DNA of 64,000 bases from Methylotenera sp. (GTDB taxonomy: Bacteria > Pseudomonadota > Gammaproteobacteria > Burkholderiales > Methylophilaceae), in contig NZ_JAQSCU010000010.1 of the NCBI RefSeq assembly GCF_029945535.1, positions 691,290 through 755,289 of the forward strand, in the 5' to 3' direction. The translations under genes and the position numbers were made by a program. Below, in pieces: positions 9,216-17,342 of this stretch. Within the stretch, counting starts at the first letter, position 1, and each line of letters begins with the position of its first letter. Under the pieces are notes generated by a model that was given only the letters and a program-made list of their open reading frames with translations, was not told the DNA's origin and ran no database searches.

Positions 9216-10205
9216 TTAAACGCCTAAGTATTTTTTCACAGCTTCTAAACCTGGTTTTCCGTCTAGTGTTTTAACGCCATCTAACCATTTGTCTAATACA
9301 GCAGGGTTTTTAGTTAGCCATGCTTTTGCCGCAACATTCGGTGCGGTTTTATCCATGATTGGCAACATCACTTGGTTTTCCATGTCTAGATTGAACTCTA
9401 AATTGGTGACGAGTTTATTCACATTTGGGCAACGCGACCCTAAATCAGTTGCCGTCACGGTATACACTTTGGCTTCGCCGTAGTTAGCACCAAAGAAATC
9501 GTCACCACCACTTAGGTAAGTGATGTCTTGTTGAACATTCATTGGGTGAGGTGCCCAACCTAAGAACACAATCCATTTTTTGTTTTTTACTGAGCGGCTG
9601 ACCTCAGTCAACATGCCAGCTTCGCTAGATTCAACCATTTTAAAATCTTTAAGGCCAAATGCATTTTTAGTGATCATATCTGCAATGATTTTATTACCAT
9701 CATTGCCTGGCTCGATGCCATACATTTTTCCTTCAAGGTTATCTTTAAATTTTGCAATATCAGTAAAGCTTTTTAAACCAGCTTCATAGGCATAAGTTGG
9801 TACGGCTAAAGTATATTTCGCGCCAACCAAGTTAGGTTTTTCAAGCACTTTAATATCTTTAAGAAATGGTTCAACAATAGGTGTCATTGAAGGCGACCAA
9901 TAACCAAGAAAAACGTCAATCTGACTCTTTTTAATACCGGCAAATGCAATGGGTACAGAAGCAATGGTTGAAACCGGTTTGTAACCTAAACCTTCTAAAA
10001 CAACAGAGGAGAGGGCGGTGGTTGCGGTAATGTCAGTCCAGCCAATATCAGCAAATTTTACTGCGCTACAACTGACGGCTTCGCCAGTACTTGATGCTTC
10101 TGCCGTGGCCGTAGGAGTGGAAACTTCACCTTCTTTTTTGCCACAGGCAGTAAAGGCGAGAGGGAATAGTGCGGCGATTAAAACTGATTTTGCAAAGTGA
10201 TTCAT
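9216..10205 (-). CDS. Choline/glycine-betaine ABC transporter substrate-binding lipoprotein, ChoX-like
   Basis: 329 aa. The N-terminus MNHFAKSVLIAALFPLAFTAC is a lipoprotein signal with the acylated cysteine at 21, so the protein is probably membrane-anchored in the periplasm. Blocks typical of the ChoX/BetX/CaiX group are present: IGWTDITATTALSSVVLEGLGY, FLGYWSPSMTP, GIEPGNDGN, SEAGMLTEVSRSV and VFLGWAPHPMN, which include the aromatic residues that box quaternary amines. The start at 10203-10205 is chosen over an upstream in-frame one because it has an AGGAG site and begins the signal peptide. No permease or ATPase gene is nearby, so it is an orphan binding protein expected to work with a transporter encoded elsewhere. 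Choline, betaine or carnitine specificity cannot be told from sequence; betA/betB nearby favours choline. Confidence 0.87.
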   Translation of the reverse strand: MNHFAKSVLIAALFPLAFTACGKKEGEVSTPTATAEASSTGEAVSCSAVKFADIGWTDITATTALSSVVLEGLGYKPVSTIASVPIAFAGIKKSQIDVFLGYWSPSMTPIVEPFLKDIKVLEKPNLVGAKYTLAVPTYAYEAGLKSFTDIAKFKDNLEGKMYGIEPGNDGNKIIADMITKNAFGLKDFKMVESSEAGMLTEVSRSVKNKKWIVFLGWAPHPMNVQQDITYLSGGDDFFGANYGEAKVYTVTATDLGSRCPNVNKLVTNLEFNLDMENQVMLPIMDKTAPNVAAKAWLTKNPAVLDKWLDGVKTLDGKPGLEAVKKYLGV

Positions 10206-10350
10206 TTTAACTCCTACGTAATATTGATAGTACCCAAAGAAGACAGCATGGTGAAACCACACTAGTTATCGCACTAAAACTCTCACTAATAAGAAAGTTC
10301 TGTTACAAGTAGTAAAATATAGCGAGTAGTCAACAGTTAAATAAAGAATT

Positions 10351-10377
10351 ACGACAGAATCTTGTTAAATCACGACA
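10351..10377 (-). promoter_or_regulatory. Candidate AraC-family (GbdR-like) operator before choX, two direct half-sites
   Basis: Two identical TGTCGT half-sites on the minus strand (10372-10377 and 10351-10356) are exactly 21 bp apart, two helical turns, the spacing at which AraC-family dimers bind direct repeats. They lie 146-172 bp before the choX start. The outer copy is embedded in TCACATGTCGTGA, nearly matching the soxB copy. Confidence 0.5.
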
Positions 10378-10405
10378 TGTGAATCACAGCGCGTGAAAAG
10401 TCATT

Positions 10406-11428
10406 TTATGTATGACTTATATGCATGTTGGTGTTGCTGGTAAGTGAGTGTATGGCAGGTGTATGTTGGTTCTTGCGTCTTTCTTTGCTTGGTGAGTAGC
10501 CAAACAGCGTGCGGTATGACTTGCTGAAGTGACATGAGGACTGAAATCCACAGGCGACAGTAATGCTCATAATCGACATCTCAGTTTGTAAAAGCAACGA
10601 TCTAGCACGCCTTAACCTAAGATTTAAATAATAATGCATCGGGCTCATATTAAGCGTGTGGTTAAACATACGCTGTAAATGGCGCTGAGATAATCCTGCC
10701 AATCGTGCCAGTTCATCCAGCGGTAATGGTTCTTCAATATTGGCTTCCATTAAAGCTGATACTTCAACTAAAGCTTTATGGCTATATCCAACACGGGCAG
10801 CAACCGGAATATGCTGCTGATCTTTACTGTCTCTTGCACGCACTACCATGAATTGATCTGAAATCTCGGCTACTAGATTTTTGCCAAATCGTGCAAAAAC
10901 AAAAGCTAGCATTAAGTCTATCGGCGCTGTTCCACCTGCGCATGTGCAGCGGTCACGATCAATCACGAAGAGCTCTTCCATAAAAGTGATATACGGAAAC
11001 TTCTCACGCAGGCTCGCCATGTTTTCCCAATGAATCGTGCACTTATAGCCATCTAGCACACCAGCTTTTGCCAGTGCGTAACTGCCAGTACATAAGCTGC
11101 CTAACCATACATTTTGCTTGCTAGCTTGCGTGATTAACTTGATAACGCTTGAATTGACGGCAGTTTGTACATCCACACCACCACAAACCAGCAACATGTC
11201 TGGCATAGCAATTTTATCTAACATGGTGGTTTTGGCAAAAGATAAACCATTACTTGCCTCAACAGGCAAACCGTCTGGTGTGATGACTGACCACTGATAC
11301 ACTTCTTGGCCAAGCAGGTAGTTAGCCATGCGAAGAATTTCAATCGCATTCGAAAATGCAATCATAGAGAAATTATTGAGGGTCAAGAACCCAACATGCC
11401 TGACCTGTGACATTTCTTTACAAGACAT
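10406..11428 (-). CDS. GlxA/GbdR-family transcriptional regulator (DJ-1-like plus AraC DNA-binding domain)
   Basis: About 340 aa. The N-terminal DJ-1/PfpI (class I glutamine-amidotransferase-like) domain contains the elbow GSLCTGSYALAKAGVLDG. The C-terminal AraC/XylS domain has two helix-turn-helix units (LPLDELARLAGLSQRHLQRMF and SIMSITVACGFQSSCHFSKSYRTLFGYSP). This architecture is that of GbdR and SouR, which respond to dimethylglycine/betaine or sarcosine and activate betaine catabolic genes in Pseudomonas. Its place between choX and torF-like/betBA and near soxBDAG makes it the obvious local regulator. Start is uncertain: a GTG at 11450-11452, the ATG at 11426-11428 (GGGG close by) and an ATG at 11411-11413 are all in frame; the middle one is given. 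Confidence 0.88.
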   Translation of the reverse strand: MSCKEMSQVRHVGFLTLNNFSMIAFSNAIEILRMANYLLGQEVYQWSVITPDGLPVEASNGLSFAKTTMLDKIAMPDMLLVCGGVDVQTAVNSSVIKLITQASKQNVWLGSLCTGSYALAKAGVLDGYKCTIHWENMASLREKFPYITFMEELFVIDRDRCTCAGGTAPIDLMLAFVFARFGKNLVAEISDQFMVVRARDSKDQQHIPVAARVGYSHKALVEVSALMEANIEEPLPLDELARLAGLSQRHLQRMFNHTLNMSPMHYYLNLRLRRARSLLLQTEMSIMSITVACGFQSSCHFSKSYRTLFGYSPSKERRKNQHTPAIHSLTSNTNMHISHT

Positions 11429-11452
11429 ACGACCCCAATCACGATGACTCAC

Positions 11453-11816
11453 AATGAATGTTTAACAATTTGTATACTTTATTTCAATCCCACATTTTTC
11501 TTAAGCTTTAGGCAATAATAGTCCTGAAAATAATATTTTGAAATAATAATTATAGATATTATTTTCTACGGAAAGACATCATGACAAAATCTCAACGTCA
11601 GCTAAGATTCGATTGCATTTAAAGACTTAACATAATTGAATTGATTATATTTCCAATCCTAATATAAAAAAACCAGCTCGGCGTTTTTGCTATGGTTAAT
11701 GTCGTAATTACTAATTTTTTTCTGAAGTATTCTTTGATAATGAAATTGCATAATTGAATATAATTTTTATAAATAGTCAGTTTGGTTTTATCTTTTGAAT
11801 ATTTTGGGAGAGTCAA
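11453..11816. other. AT-rich divergent intergenic region between the regulator and the TorF-like porin
   Basis: 364 bp without a convincing gene. It contains the TGTCGT half-site pair listed separately, and a loose promoter-like pair TTGATA (11734-11739) and TATAAT (11759-11764) 19 bp apart in front of the porin gene. On the minus strand toward the regulator, TGTCAT and TGTCTT are spaced about 10 bp apart near 11570-11590, too weak to call an operator. Confidence 0.5.
11679..11705 (+). promoter_or_regulatory. Candidate AraC-family operator before the TorF-like porin
   Basis: TGTCGTAATT at 11700-11709 matches the inner choX half-site over ten bases and points towards the porin gene. CGGCGT, 4 of 6 identical, lies 21 bp upstream at 11679-11684. 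The pair ends 112 bp before the start codon. Confidence 0.35.
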
Positions 11817-12755
11817 ATGAAAGCGCTGAGTTGGATTACAAATCGTCACGTGGTGAGCGCACTATGCGCAGCACCAATTTTATTAAACTGTGCGTATGCT
11901 TCGGCAGAAGAAGTTGCTGTAGCGGCAGCTCCAGCTGAAGCTGCACCTCCATATACACTTACATACAACCTTGGGGTGTATTCTAATTACATCAGCCGTG
12001 GTAATGACTGGGGTGATGGTCCTGCGTTGCAAGGCGGTGTTGATTGGGCACACAGTAGTGGTTTCTACTTAGGTGCTTGGTTTTCAACTACAGACCCATT
12101 GACTCTAGGTGGTGCAGGGACTGTTACCAACGTCGACCCAAGTGGAAACCCATTAGGTTCTGGTAATCATGTGGAAACTGATTGGTATGGCGGATACACA
12201 CATGCATTTGGTCCAGTTACGCTGGGTATTGGCGGTAATTATGTATGGTATCCAGAAGGTGAAAAATCTTACCATAACAGAAATCAAGACACTTTCGAAG
12301 GTAATTTAAATATTGCTGCTTATGGCTTTACTTACACGTTCTACCATGCCTTTACTGATTGGTATGGTATTGGCAACACAAAGCGTGATCCAACATTGCC
12401 CTTCGTAAGCCCAGCTAATGCGATTAATGCCGCTGACGACACTAGTGGTGTTGAATATCATGAGTTTAAATATGCTAATACTTTGCCTTTTGCAGGTTTA
12501 AACTTAGCTGCAAAAGTTGGATATCAACGTTCTAACGATATTTGTTTAAACCAAAAAGACTATTTGATTGGTTTGAACAGAAACTTCTCACTACCAACTG
12601 CTGGGAAACCGCTTGAAGGCTTTAATGCAGGTTTTAATTACACTGGCACCTTTGGTGAAGAGCAATGTTCCGTACAGCTTGCGTATTACACAGATGACAA
12701 TGGCAAATCGATCAACGACCGTAAGTTTACGTTCTTTGTTAAACGTAGCTGGTAA
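11817..12755 (+). CDS. TorF-family putative outer-membrane porin
   Basis: 312 aa with an N-terminal signal peptide (hydrophobic run ending CAYASAEE) and an Ala/Pro-rich linker. The mature part opens with the family signature YNLGVYSNYISRGNDWGDGPALQGGVDW and continues as alternating beta strands ending in an aromatic residue (KRSW). This fits a small beta-barrel of the TIGR02001/TorF group, whose substrates are mostly unknown. The ATG has a GGGAG site. It stands alone, between the regulator and betBA, with its own terminator, so outer-membrane entry of choline or betaine is a reasonable inference but not shown. Confidence 0.82.
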   Translation: MKALSWITNRHVVSALCAAPILLNCAYASAEEVAVAAAPAEAAPPYTLTYNLGVYSNYISRGNDWGDGPALQGGVDWAHSSGFYLGAWFSTTDPLTLGGAGTVTNVDPSGNPLGSGNHVETDWYGGYTHAFGPVTLGIGGNYVWYPEGEKSYHNRNQDTFEGNLNIAAYGFTYTFYHAFTDWYGIGNTKRDPTLPFVSPANAINAADDTSGVEYHEFKYANTLPFAGLNLAAKVGYQRSNDICLNQKDYLIGLNRNFSLPTAGKPLEGFNAGFNYTGTFGEEQCSVQLAYYTDDNGKSINDRKFTFFVKRSW

Positions 12756-12781
12756 TAGTACTTTTGCAAATTAGCTTGATT

Positions 12782-12809
12782 AAAAAAGGACGCCTAGGCG
12801 TCCTTTTTT
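12782..12809. terminator. Bidirectional intrinsic terminator after the TorF-like porin
   Basis: A perfect palindrome (AAAAAAGGACGCC and complement) followed by six T residues, 26 nt past the porin stop codon. Confidence 0.9.
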
Positions 12810-12815
12810 AATGTT

Positions 12816-12842
12816 AGTCGGTTTTAATTAATTTTAAGTCGT
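12816..12842 (+). promoter_or_regulatory. Candidate AraC-family operator before betB, two direct half-sites
   Basis: AGTCGG (12816-12821) and AGTCGT (12837-12842) are 21 bp apart in direct orientation, 74-100 bp before the betB start. The inner copy reads AAGTCGTAATTT, close to the copies before choX and the porin. Confidence 0.45.
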
Positions 12843-12915
12843 AATTTAAGTGGTGCTTAGTTCTTTAGGCTTTTATTATTGTTTAATACTCATCAACTTT
12901 AGTTTGGAGAAGCAA

Positions 12916-14388
12916 TTGCCACGTTTTAACTTACAAAAACTATATATTGGCGGTCGTTACGTAGAGGCTACTAGCGGCAAAACATTCCAGACGGTCAATC
13001 CAGCTAATGGTGAAGTTTTGGCTGAGGTGCAAGTGGCCTCTGAAGCCAATGTTGATGCCGCTGTTGCCAGTGCCAGTCAAGGTCAGCGTGTTTGGGCTGC
13101 GATGACGGCAATGCAGCGTTCTCGTATTTTACGACGCGCAGTAGAGATTTTACGTGAGCGTAATGATGAGCTAGCTGAGTTAGAAACCTTAGACACTGGC
13201 AAACCGCTTTCTGAAACGCGTTATGTCGATATCGTCACGGGCGCTGATGTGCTTGAATATTACGCTGGATTAGTCCCGGCACTTGAAGGCCAACAAATTC
13301 CATTGCGTGAAAGTGCTTTTGCTTACACCCGCAGAGAGCCGCTAGGCGTGGTTGCTGGCATTGGCGCATGGAATTACCCCATTCAAATTGCATTATGGAA
13401 ATCAGCGCCAGCTCTAGCCGCTGGCAATGCAATGATTTTCAAACCCAGCGAAGTCACGCCGCTGAGCACCTTAAAGTTAGCTGAAATTTATACCGAAGCT
13501 GGTTTGCCAGATGGTGTCTTTAATGTGCTGAATGGTAGCGGCAGCGAAGTTGGCGCATGGTTAACGGCACATGCAGGTATTGAGAAAATATCCTTCACTG
13601 GCGGCACTGTGACAGGTAAAAAAGTGATGGCGAGCGCTTCAAGCTCAACATTAAAAGATGTGACGATGGAGCTTGGTGGAAAGTCACCTTTGATTATTTT
13701 CTCAGATGCCAATATGGATAAAGCTGCAGATGTGGCGATGATGGCTAACTTCTATAGTTCTGGCCAAGTGTGTACCAATGGCACTCGCGTGTTTGTGCAT
13801 CGCTCTAATATCCAAGAATTCGAGCAAAAAATTGTTGAGCGTGTAGCGCGTGTCCGTCTTGGTGACCCGCAAGATGACAACACTAATTTTGGTCCATTGG
13901 TTAGCCAGTCTCATATGCAAAATGTGCTACGTTACATTGATTCAGGCATCAAAGAAGGTGCGCGCCTATTAGCTGGTGGAAAGCGTGAGCTTACTGGCGA
14001 TTATGCCAATGGCGCTTATGTTCAGCCAACCGTTTTTACCAATTGCACTGACGATATGACGATTGTACGTGAAGAAATTTTCGGCCCAGTGATGAGCATC
14101 CTCGTTTATGACGATGAAGACGAAGTGATCCGCCGTGCTAATGATACTGACTACGGCCTTGCAGCAGGCTTGATTACGGAAAATATCAGTCGTGCGCACC
14201 GTGTAATTCATCAGCTTCAGTCAGGTATTTGTTGGATTAATACATGGGGAGAGTCGCCTGCTGAAATGCCGGTTGGCGGCTATAAACAATCTGGCGTAGG
14301 GCGCGAGAATGGCTTAATGACGCTGCAAAACTACACGCGCGTCAAATCGATACAAGTGGAGTTGGGTAACTATACGTCTGTGTTTTAG
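12916..14388 (+). CDS. betB: Betaine aldehyde dehydrogenase
   Basis: 490 aa from a TTG at 12916-12918, which has a GGAG site 6 nt before it and gives exactly the length of E. coli BetB; the longer reading frame from 12850 adds an unrelated hydrophobic stretch. Catalytic C286 ([10 protein letters not shown]) and E252 (MELGGKSP) are at the E. coli positions, and [21 protein letters not shown] is near-identical. It oxidises betaine aldehyde to glycine betaine with NAD(P)+ in the cytoplasm. It precedes betA by 45 nt and probably shares a transcript with betA and the following transporter gene. No betI repressor gene is in the window, which supports control by the GbdR-like regulator. Confidence 0.96.
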   Translation: MPRFNLQKLYIGGRYVEATSGKTFQTVNPANGEVLAEVQVASEANVDAAVASASQGQRVWAAMTAMQRSRILRRAVEILRERNDELAELETLDTGKPLSETRYVDIVTGADVLEYYAGLVPALEGQQIPLRESAFAYTRREPLGVVAGIGAWNYPIQIALWKSAPALAAGNAMIFKPSEVTPLSTLKLAEIYTEAGLPDGVFNVLNGSGSEVGAWLTAHAGIEKISFTGGTVTGKKVMASASSSTLKDVTMELGGKSPLIIFSDANMDKAADVAMMANFYSSGQVCTNGTRVFVHRSNIQEFEQKIVERVARVRLGDPQDDNTNFGPLVSQSHMQNVLRYIDSGIKEGARLLAGGKRELTGDYANGAYVQPTVFTNCTDDMTIVREEIFGPVMSILVYDDEDEVIRRANDTDYGLAAGLITENISRAHRVIHQLQSGICWINTWGESPAEMPVGGYKQSGVGRENGLMTLQNYTRVKSIQVELGNYTSVF

Positions 14389-14433
14389 TGATTGATTACA
14401 AGTTGATTGAAAGTACGGTCTTTAAGGAAAGTC

Positions 14434-16119
14434 ATGAGTAAAAATTCAGAATTCGATTACATCATTATCGGAGCAGGCTCTGCAGGTAACGTTTTAGCAA
14501 CGCGCTTGACTGAAGATGCTGATGTAACGGTACTCTTGCTAGAAGCAGGCGGACCTGACTATCGCTTAGATTTTCGCACGCAAATGCCTGCAGCCTTAGC
14601 TTACCCCTTACAAGGTCGTCGTTATAACTGGGCTTATGAAACTGAACCAGAACCGAATATGGATAATCGGCGAATTTCATGTGGTCGTGGCAAAGGCTTA
14701 GGCGGTTCATCCTTGATTAATGGCATGTGTTATATCCGTGGTAATGCTTTAGATTACGATGGCTGGGCAAAGCGTAAGGGCTTGGAGAATTGGTCTTATT
14801 TTGATTGTTTACCATACTTTAAAAAGGCTGAAACAAGAGACATTGGCCCGAATGATTATCATGGCGGTAGTGGTCCGGTCAGTGTCACCACGCCAAAAAG
14901 TGGTAATAATGTGCTTTATTCGGCAATGGTAGAAGCTGGCGTGCAGGCGGGTTATCCTCGTACTGAAGATTTAAATGGTTACCAGCAAGAAGGTTTTGGC
15001 CCTATGGATCGTACAACCACACCACAGGGTAGGCGCTCTAGCACTGCGCGTGGCTATTTAGACCAAACAATTGATCGCAAAAACCTTACCATCATTACAC
15101 ATGCACTTACTGATCGTATTTTGTTTACGGGTAAACGAGCAACTGGGGTAGTCTACTTGCATGATGGTAAGCCGCAACAAGCCAATGCTAAACGCGAAGT
15201 GTTGTTATGTGCTGGCGCCATCGCCTCGCCACCCATATTGCAGCGCTCAGGCGTTGGTCCAGCAGCTTTGTTGCGTGATTTAGATATTCCTTTGGTGCAT
15301 GATTTGCCCGGAGTTGGCGCAAATTTGCAAGACCACATGGAAATTTATCAGCAATATGAATGCAAGCAGCCAGTGTCATTAGCGCCAGCCTTAAAACTTT
15401 ACAATCAGCCCTTAATTGGTGCTGAATGGCTATTTTTTGGCACTGGTATTGGCGCAAGCAATCAGTTTGAAGCGGGTGGTTTTATTCGCAGTGACGATAG
15501 TTTCACTTGGCCCAATATCCAATATCATTTTCTGCCCGTAGCGATTAATTACGATGGCAGTAATCCAATTAAGGTTCATAGTTTTCAGGCACACATGGGT
15601 TCCATGCGCTCGCCTAGCCGTGGGCGCGTGCATATCCGTTCGAAAGATCCGCTTGAGTACCCAAGCATCTTGTTTAATTACATGTCTACCGAACAAGATA
15701 AAAGAGAGTTTCGTGCAGGGGTGCGCATCACGCGTAACATCATGAAACAAGCCGCGCTTGCGCCTTATGTAGGTCGAGAAATCTCACCAGGTGAAGGTGT
15801 GCAGACCGATGCGGAAATAGATGCATTCGTCCGCCAGCACGGTGAAACGGCATATCACCCGTCCTGTTCATGCGCGATGGGCTATGATGAAATGGCTGTA
15901 GTTGATACAGAAGGTCGAGTGCATGGCCTGCAAGGCTTGCGCGTGGTTGATGCGTCTATCATGCCTGAAATTGTCACAGGCAACCTGAATGCGCCTACCA
16001 TTATGATGGCTGAAAAAATATCAGACAATATTCGTGGTCGCAAAGCACTTTCAGCTAAAGTTGTACCCGTGTTTATTCATCCACTCCATCGCAATGCTGA
16101 TGAAGCTTTAAACACCTAA
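14434..16119 (+). CDS. betA: Choline dehydrogenase (GMC oxidoreductase)
   Basis: 561 aa, starting at the ATG at 14434 after an AAGGAA site. The FAD fold starts at once with [14 protein letters not shown] (GxGxxG at 13-18). The GMC signatures [20 protein letters not shown] and [15 protein letters not shown] are present, and the C-terminal catalytic block has [10 protein letters not shown] plus [13 protein letters not shown], as in membrane-associated choline dehydrogenases. It oxidises choline to betaine aldehyde and can go on to betaine. Length matches E. coli BetA (556). Choline rather than another alcohol is supported by the adjacent betB. Confidence 0.95.
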   Translation: MSKNSEFDYIIIGAGSAGNVLATRLTEDADVTVLLLEAGGPDYRLDFRTQMPAALAYPLQGRRYNWAYETEPEPNMDNRRISCGRGKGLGGSSLINGMCYIRGNALDYDGWAKRKGLENWSYFDCLPYFKKAETRDIGPNDYHGGSGPVSVTTPKSGNNVLYSAMVEAGVQAGYPRTEDLNGYQQEGFGPMDRTTTPQGRRSSTARGYLDQTIDRKNLTIITHALTDRILFTGKRATGVVYLHDGKPQQANAKREVLLCAGAIASPPILQRSGVGPAALLRDLDIPLVHDLPGVGANLQDHMEIYQQYECKQPVSLAPALKLYNQPLIGAEWLFFGTGIGASNQFEAGGFIRSDDSFTWPNIQYHFLPVAINYDGSNPIKVHSFQAHMGSMRSPSRGRVHIRSKDPLEYPSILFNYMSTEQDKREFRAGVRITRNIMKQAALAPYVGREISPGEGVQTDAEIDAFVRQHGETAYHPSCSCAMGYDEMAVVDTEGRVHGLQGLRVVDASIMPEIVTGNLNAPTIMMAEKISDNIRGRKALSAKVVPVFIHPLHRNADEALNT

Positions 16120-16129
16120 CAAATACTAA

Positions 16130-16753
16130 GTGATTTTCTCTCAAATCCATGCGCTAGCTTTGGTCGAGCTGCTAGGTGTATTAGCCTTTGCATTTACTGG
16201 CATTATAGAAGCACGCAAAAAAGGTATGGACCTTATCGGTGTTTACACCGTGAGTATGATTACCGCCTTTGGTGGAGGCACAGTGCGTGATCTGATGATA
16301 GGGCATTATCCATTGTATTGGATGCAACACTCAGGCTACGCTTTAATGCTGCTAGGTTTTGCAATAGCATCCGCGCCACTTTCAACCATGTTTTATGAAA
16401 ATCCAACGGTTACCAAAATTTTTGTCACATTAGATGCGCTTGGTCTTGGTTTATTTAGCACAGTAGGCGCCAGTATGGCTCACCAAGTAGGTTGTGATTT
16501 TTACATCTCAATGCTGCTGGGCGTAGTCACAGGCGTATTTGGCGGAGTTATTCGCGACATTATTTGCAACGAGATTCCCAATGTCTTTCGTCGCAACGAG
16601 CTTTACGCAACATGTGCTGCGCTAGGAAGCGCGGTATTCTTAATATGCCTATACTTAGGTATAGATGAGCTTCCTAGCACGCTAGTCGCCATTTTTTTTA
16701 CAACTGCTTTAAGAATAATCTCAATAAAATACCAGGTTAAATTACCTTTTTAA
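16130..16753 (+). CDS. UPF0126/TRIC-type inner-membrane protein, possible glycine transporter
   Basis: 207 aa, about seven hydrophobic helices in two homologous halves. Each half has the family motif: ITAFGGGTVRDLMIG near residue 43 and VTGVFGGVIRDIICNEIP near residue 140. The family (PF03458, YicG/YadS) has been linked to glycine transport and is structurally related to TRIC cation channels. It starts with GTG 10 nt after betA, so it is probably in the betBA operon. Glycine is the end product of betaine demethylation by the enzymes encoded at the left of the window, so glycine movement is a fitting role here, but neither substrate nor direction can be read from the sequence. Confidence 0.85.
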   Translation: MIFSQIHALALVELLGVLAFAFTGIIEARKKGMDLIGVYTVSMITAFGGGTVRDLMIGHYPLYWMQHSGYALMLLGFAIASAPLSTMFYENPTVTKIFVTLDALGLGLFSTVGASMAHQVGCDFYISMLLGVVTGVFGGVIRDIICNEIPNVFRRNELYATCAALGSAVFLICLYLGIDELPSTLVAIFFTTALRIISIKYQVKLPF

Positions 16754-16800
16754 ATCGTGTTGTTACATAAAAATTAAAGCCAATTTAATTTTTATTAGTT

Positions 16801-16829
16801 TTGACGATAATTGTGTTGGTTGTTATAAT
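16801..16829 (+). promoter_or_regulatory. Near-consensus sigma-70 promoter
   Basis: TTGACG (16801-16806), a 17-bp spacer, and perfect TATAAT (16824-16829), preceded by an A/T-rich UP-element-like stretch (16768-16800). It is the best promoter match I found in the window and points at the candidate RNA and the cupin gene. Confidence 0.8.
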
Positions 16830-16835
16830 CGTGCG

Positions 16836-16935
16836 ATACAGTCGTGACAAATGCATTTTTGTTGCAATTTAGATGGCGTTTAGTAAGTAGTTTTCGCCAA
16901 ATTTTTTAATGCCGCCTCTTGCGGCATTTGTTTTT
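16836..16935 (+). ncRNA. Candidate small RNA or attenuating 5' leader of the cupin gene
   Basis: About 100 nt lie between a near-consensus promoter and an intrinsic terminator, with no reading frame of note. Three helices can be drawn: AAATGCA with TGCAATTT (one bulge), TGGCG with CGCCA (16874-16899 area), then the terminator stem. The downstream cupin gene starts 30 nt after the terminator and has no other obvious promoter, so the element may be a stand-alone small RNA with read-through or a leader that attenuates the cupin gene. I do not recognise it as a known riboswitch. Confidence 0.5.
16908..16935 (+). terminator. Intrinsic terminator upstream of the cupin gene
   Basis: AATGCCGC, loop CTCTT, GCGGCATT, then TGTTTTT. 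It lies before, not after, a gene, which is what makes the region 16,836-16,935 look like an RNA or an attenuator. Confidence 0.8.
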
Positions 16936-16965
16936 AAATCAAACCATTTTATATAGGACTAAAAA

Positions 16966-17244
16966 ATGACTCAAATCATCATTGACCATAACCCATCTGA
17001 AGCTAAATTAAAAGAGCTAGGCGTTTCTAGCTGGTCTATCTGGGATTGCGCACCATCAAAATTCCCATTGAACTTTGATTCAGCAACTGAAAGCGCTTAC
17101 TTGCTTGAAGGTGAAATTCACGTTACTCCAGTTGGTGGCGAAACTGTTGTAGTTAAAGCAGGCGACTTTGTTGTGTTTCCAAAAGGTTTGAAATCAAACT
17201 GGGAAGTAACTAAACAATTGAAAAAACACTACAAACACTCATAG
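16966..17244 (+). CDS. Small cupin-domain protein
   Basis: 92 aa, a single cupin fold of the DUF861/EutQ-like group. ESAYLLEGEIHVTPVGGETVVVKAGDFVVFPKGLKSNWEV spans the two conserved cupin boxes, although the usual paired metal histidines are mostly lacking: the first box has E-A-Y-L-L-E-G-E and only one histidine (in EIHV), and the second box has none. Metal binding is therefore doubtful. W23, W26 and W72 line what would be the pocket region. The ATG has an AGGA site. The gene is monocistronic, between two terminators. No function can be assigned; codon use and the strong upstream promoter suggest it may be well expressed. Confidence 0.75.
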   Translation: MTQIIIDHNPSEAKLKELGVSSWSIWDCAPSKFPLNFDSATESAYLLEGEIHVTPVGGETVVVKAGDFVVFPKGLKSNWEVTKQLKKHYKHS

Positions 17245-17265
17245 TTGTGTGAGAGTTTGTTAATT

Positions 17266-17295
17266 AAAAAAGCCTTGATGATTCAAGGCTTTTTT
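17266..17295. terminator. Bidirectional terminator between the cupin gene and glnD
   Basis: AAAAAAGCCTTGA and its complement with a 4-nt loop and T-tracts on both strands, between convergent genes. Confidence 0.92.
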
Positions 17296-17342
17296 ATTGC
17301 TTAAATGATTAGTTTATTAACCTGGTAGCAAACTATTGAAAA

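Noticed and set aside
11619-11849. 76-aa minus-strand frame before the TorF-like porin
   Set aside because: Very A/T-rich, runs into the porin start, no Shine-Dalgarno; most likely chance in intergenic DNA.
15770-15790. Second REP-like GTAGGTCG copy
   Set aside because: It lies in conserved betA coding sequence and has no matching stem.
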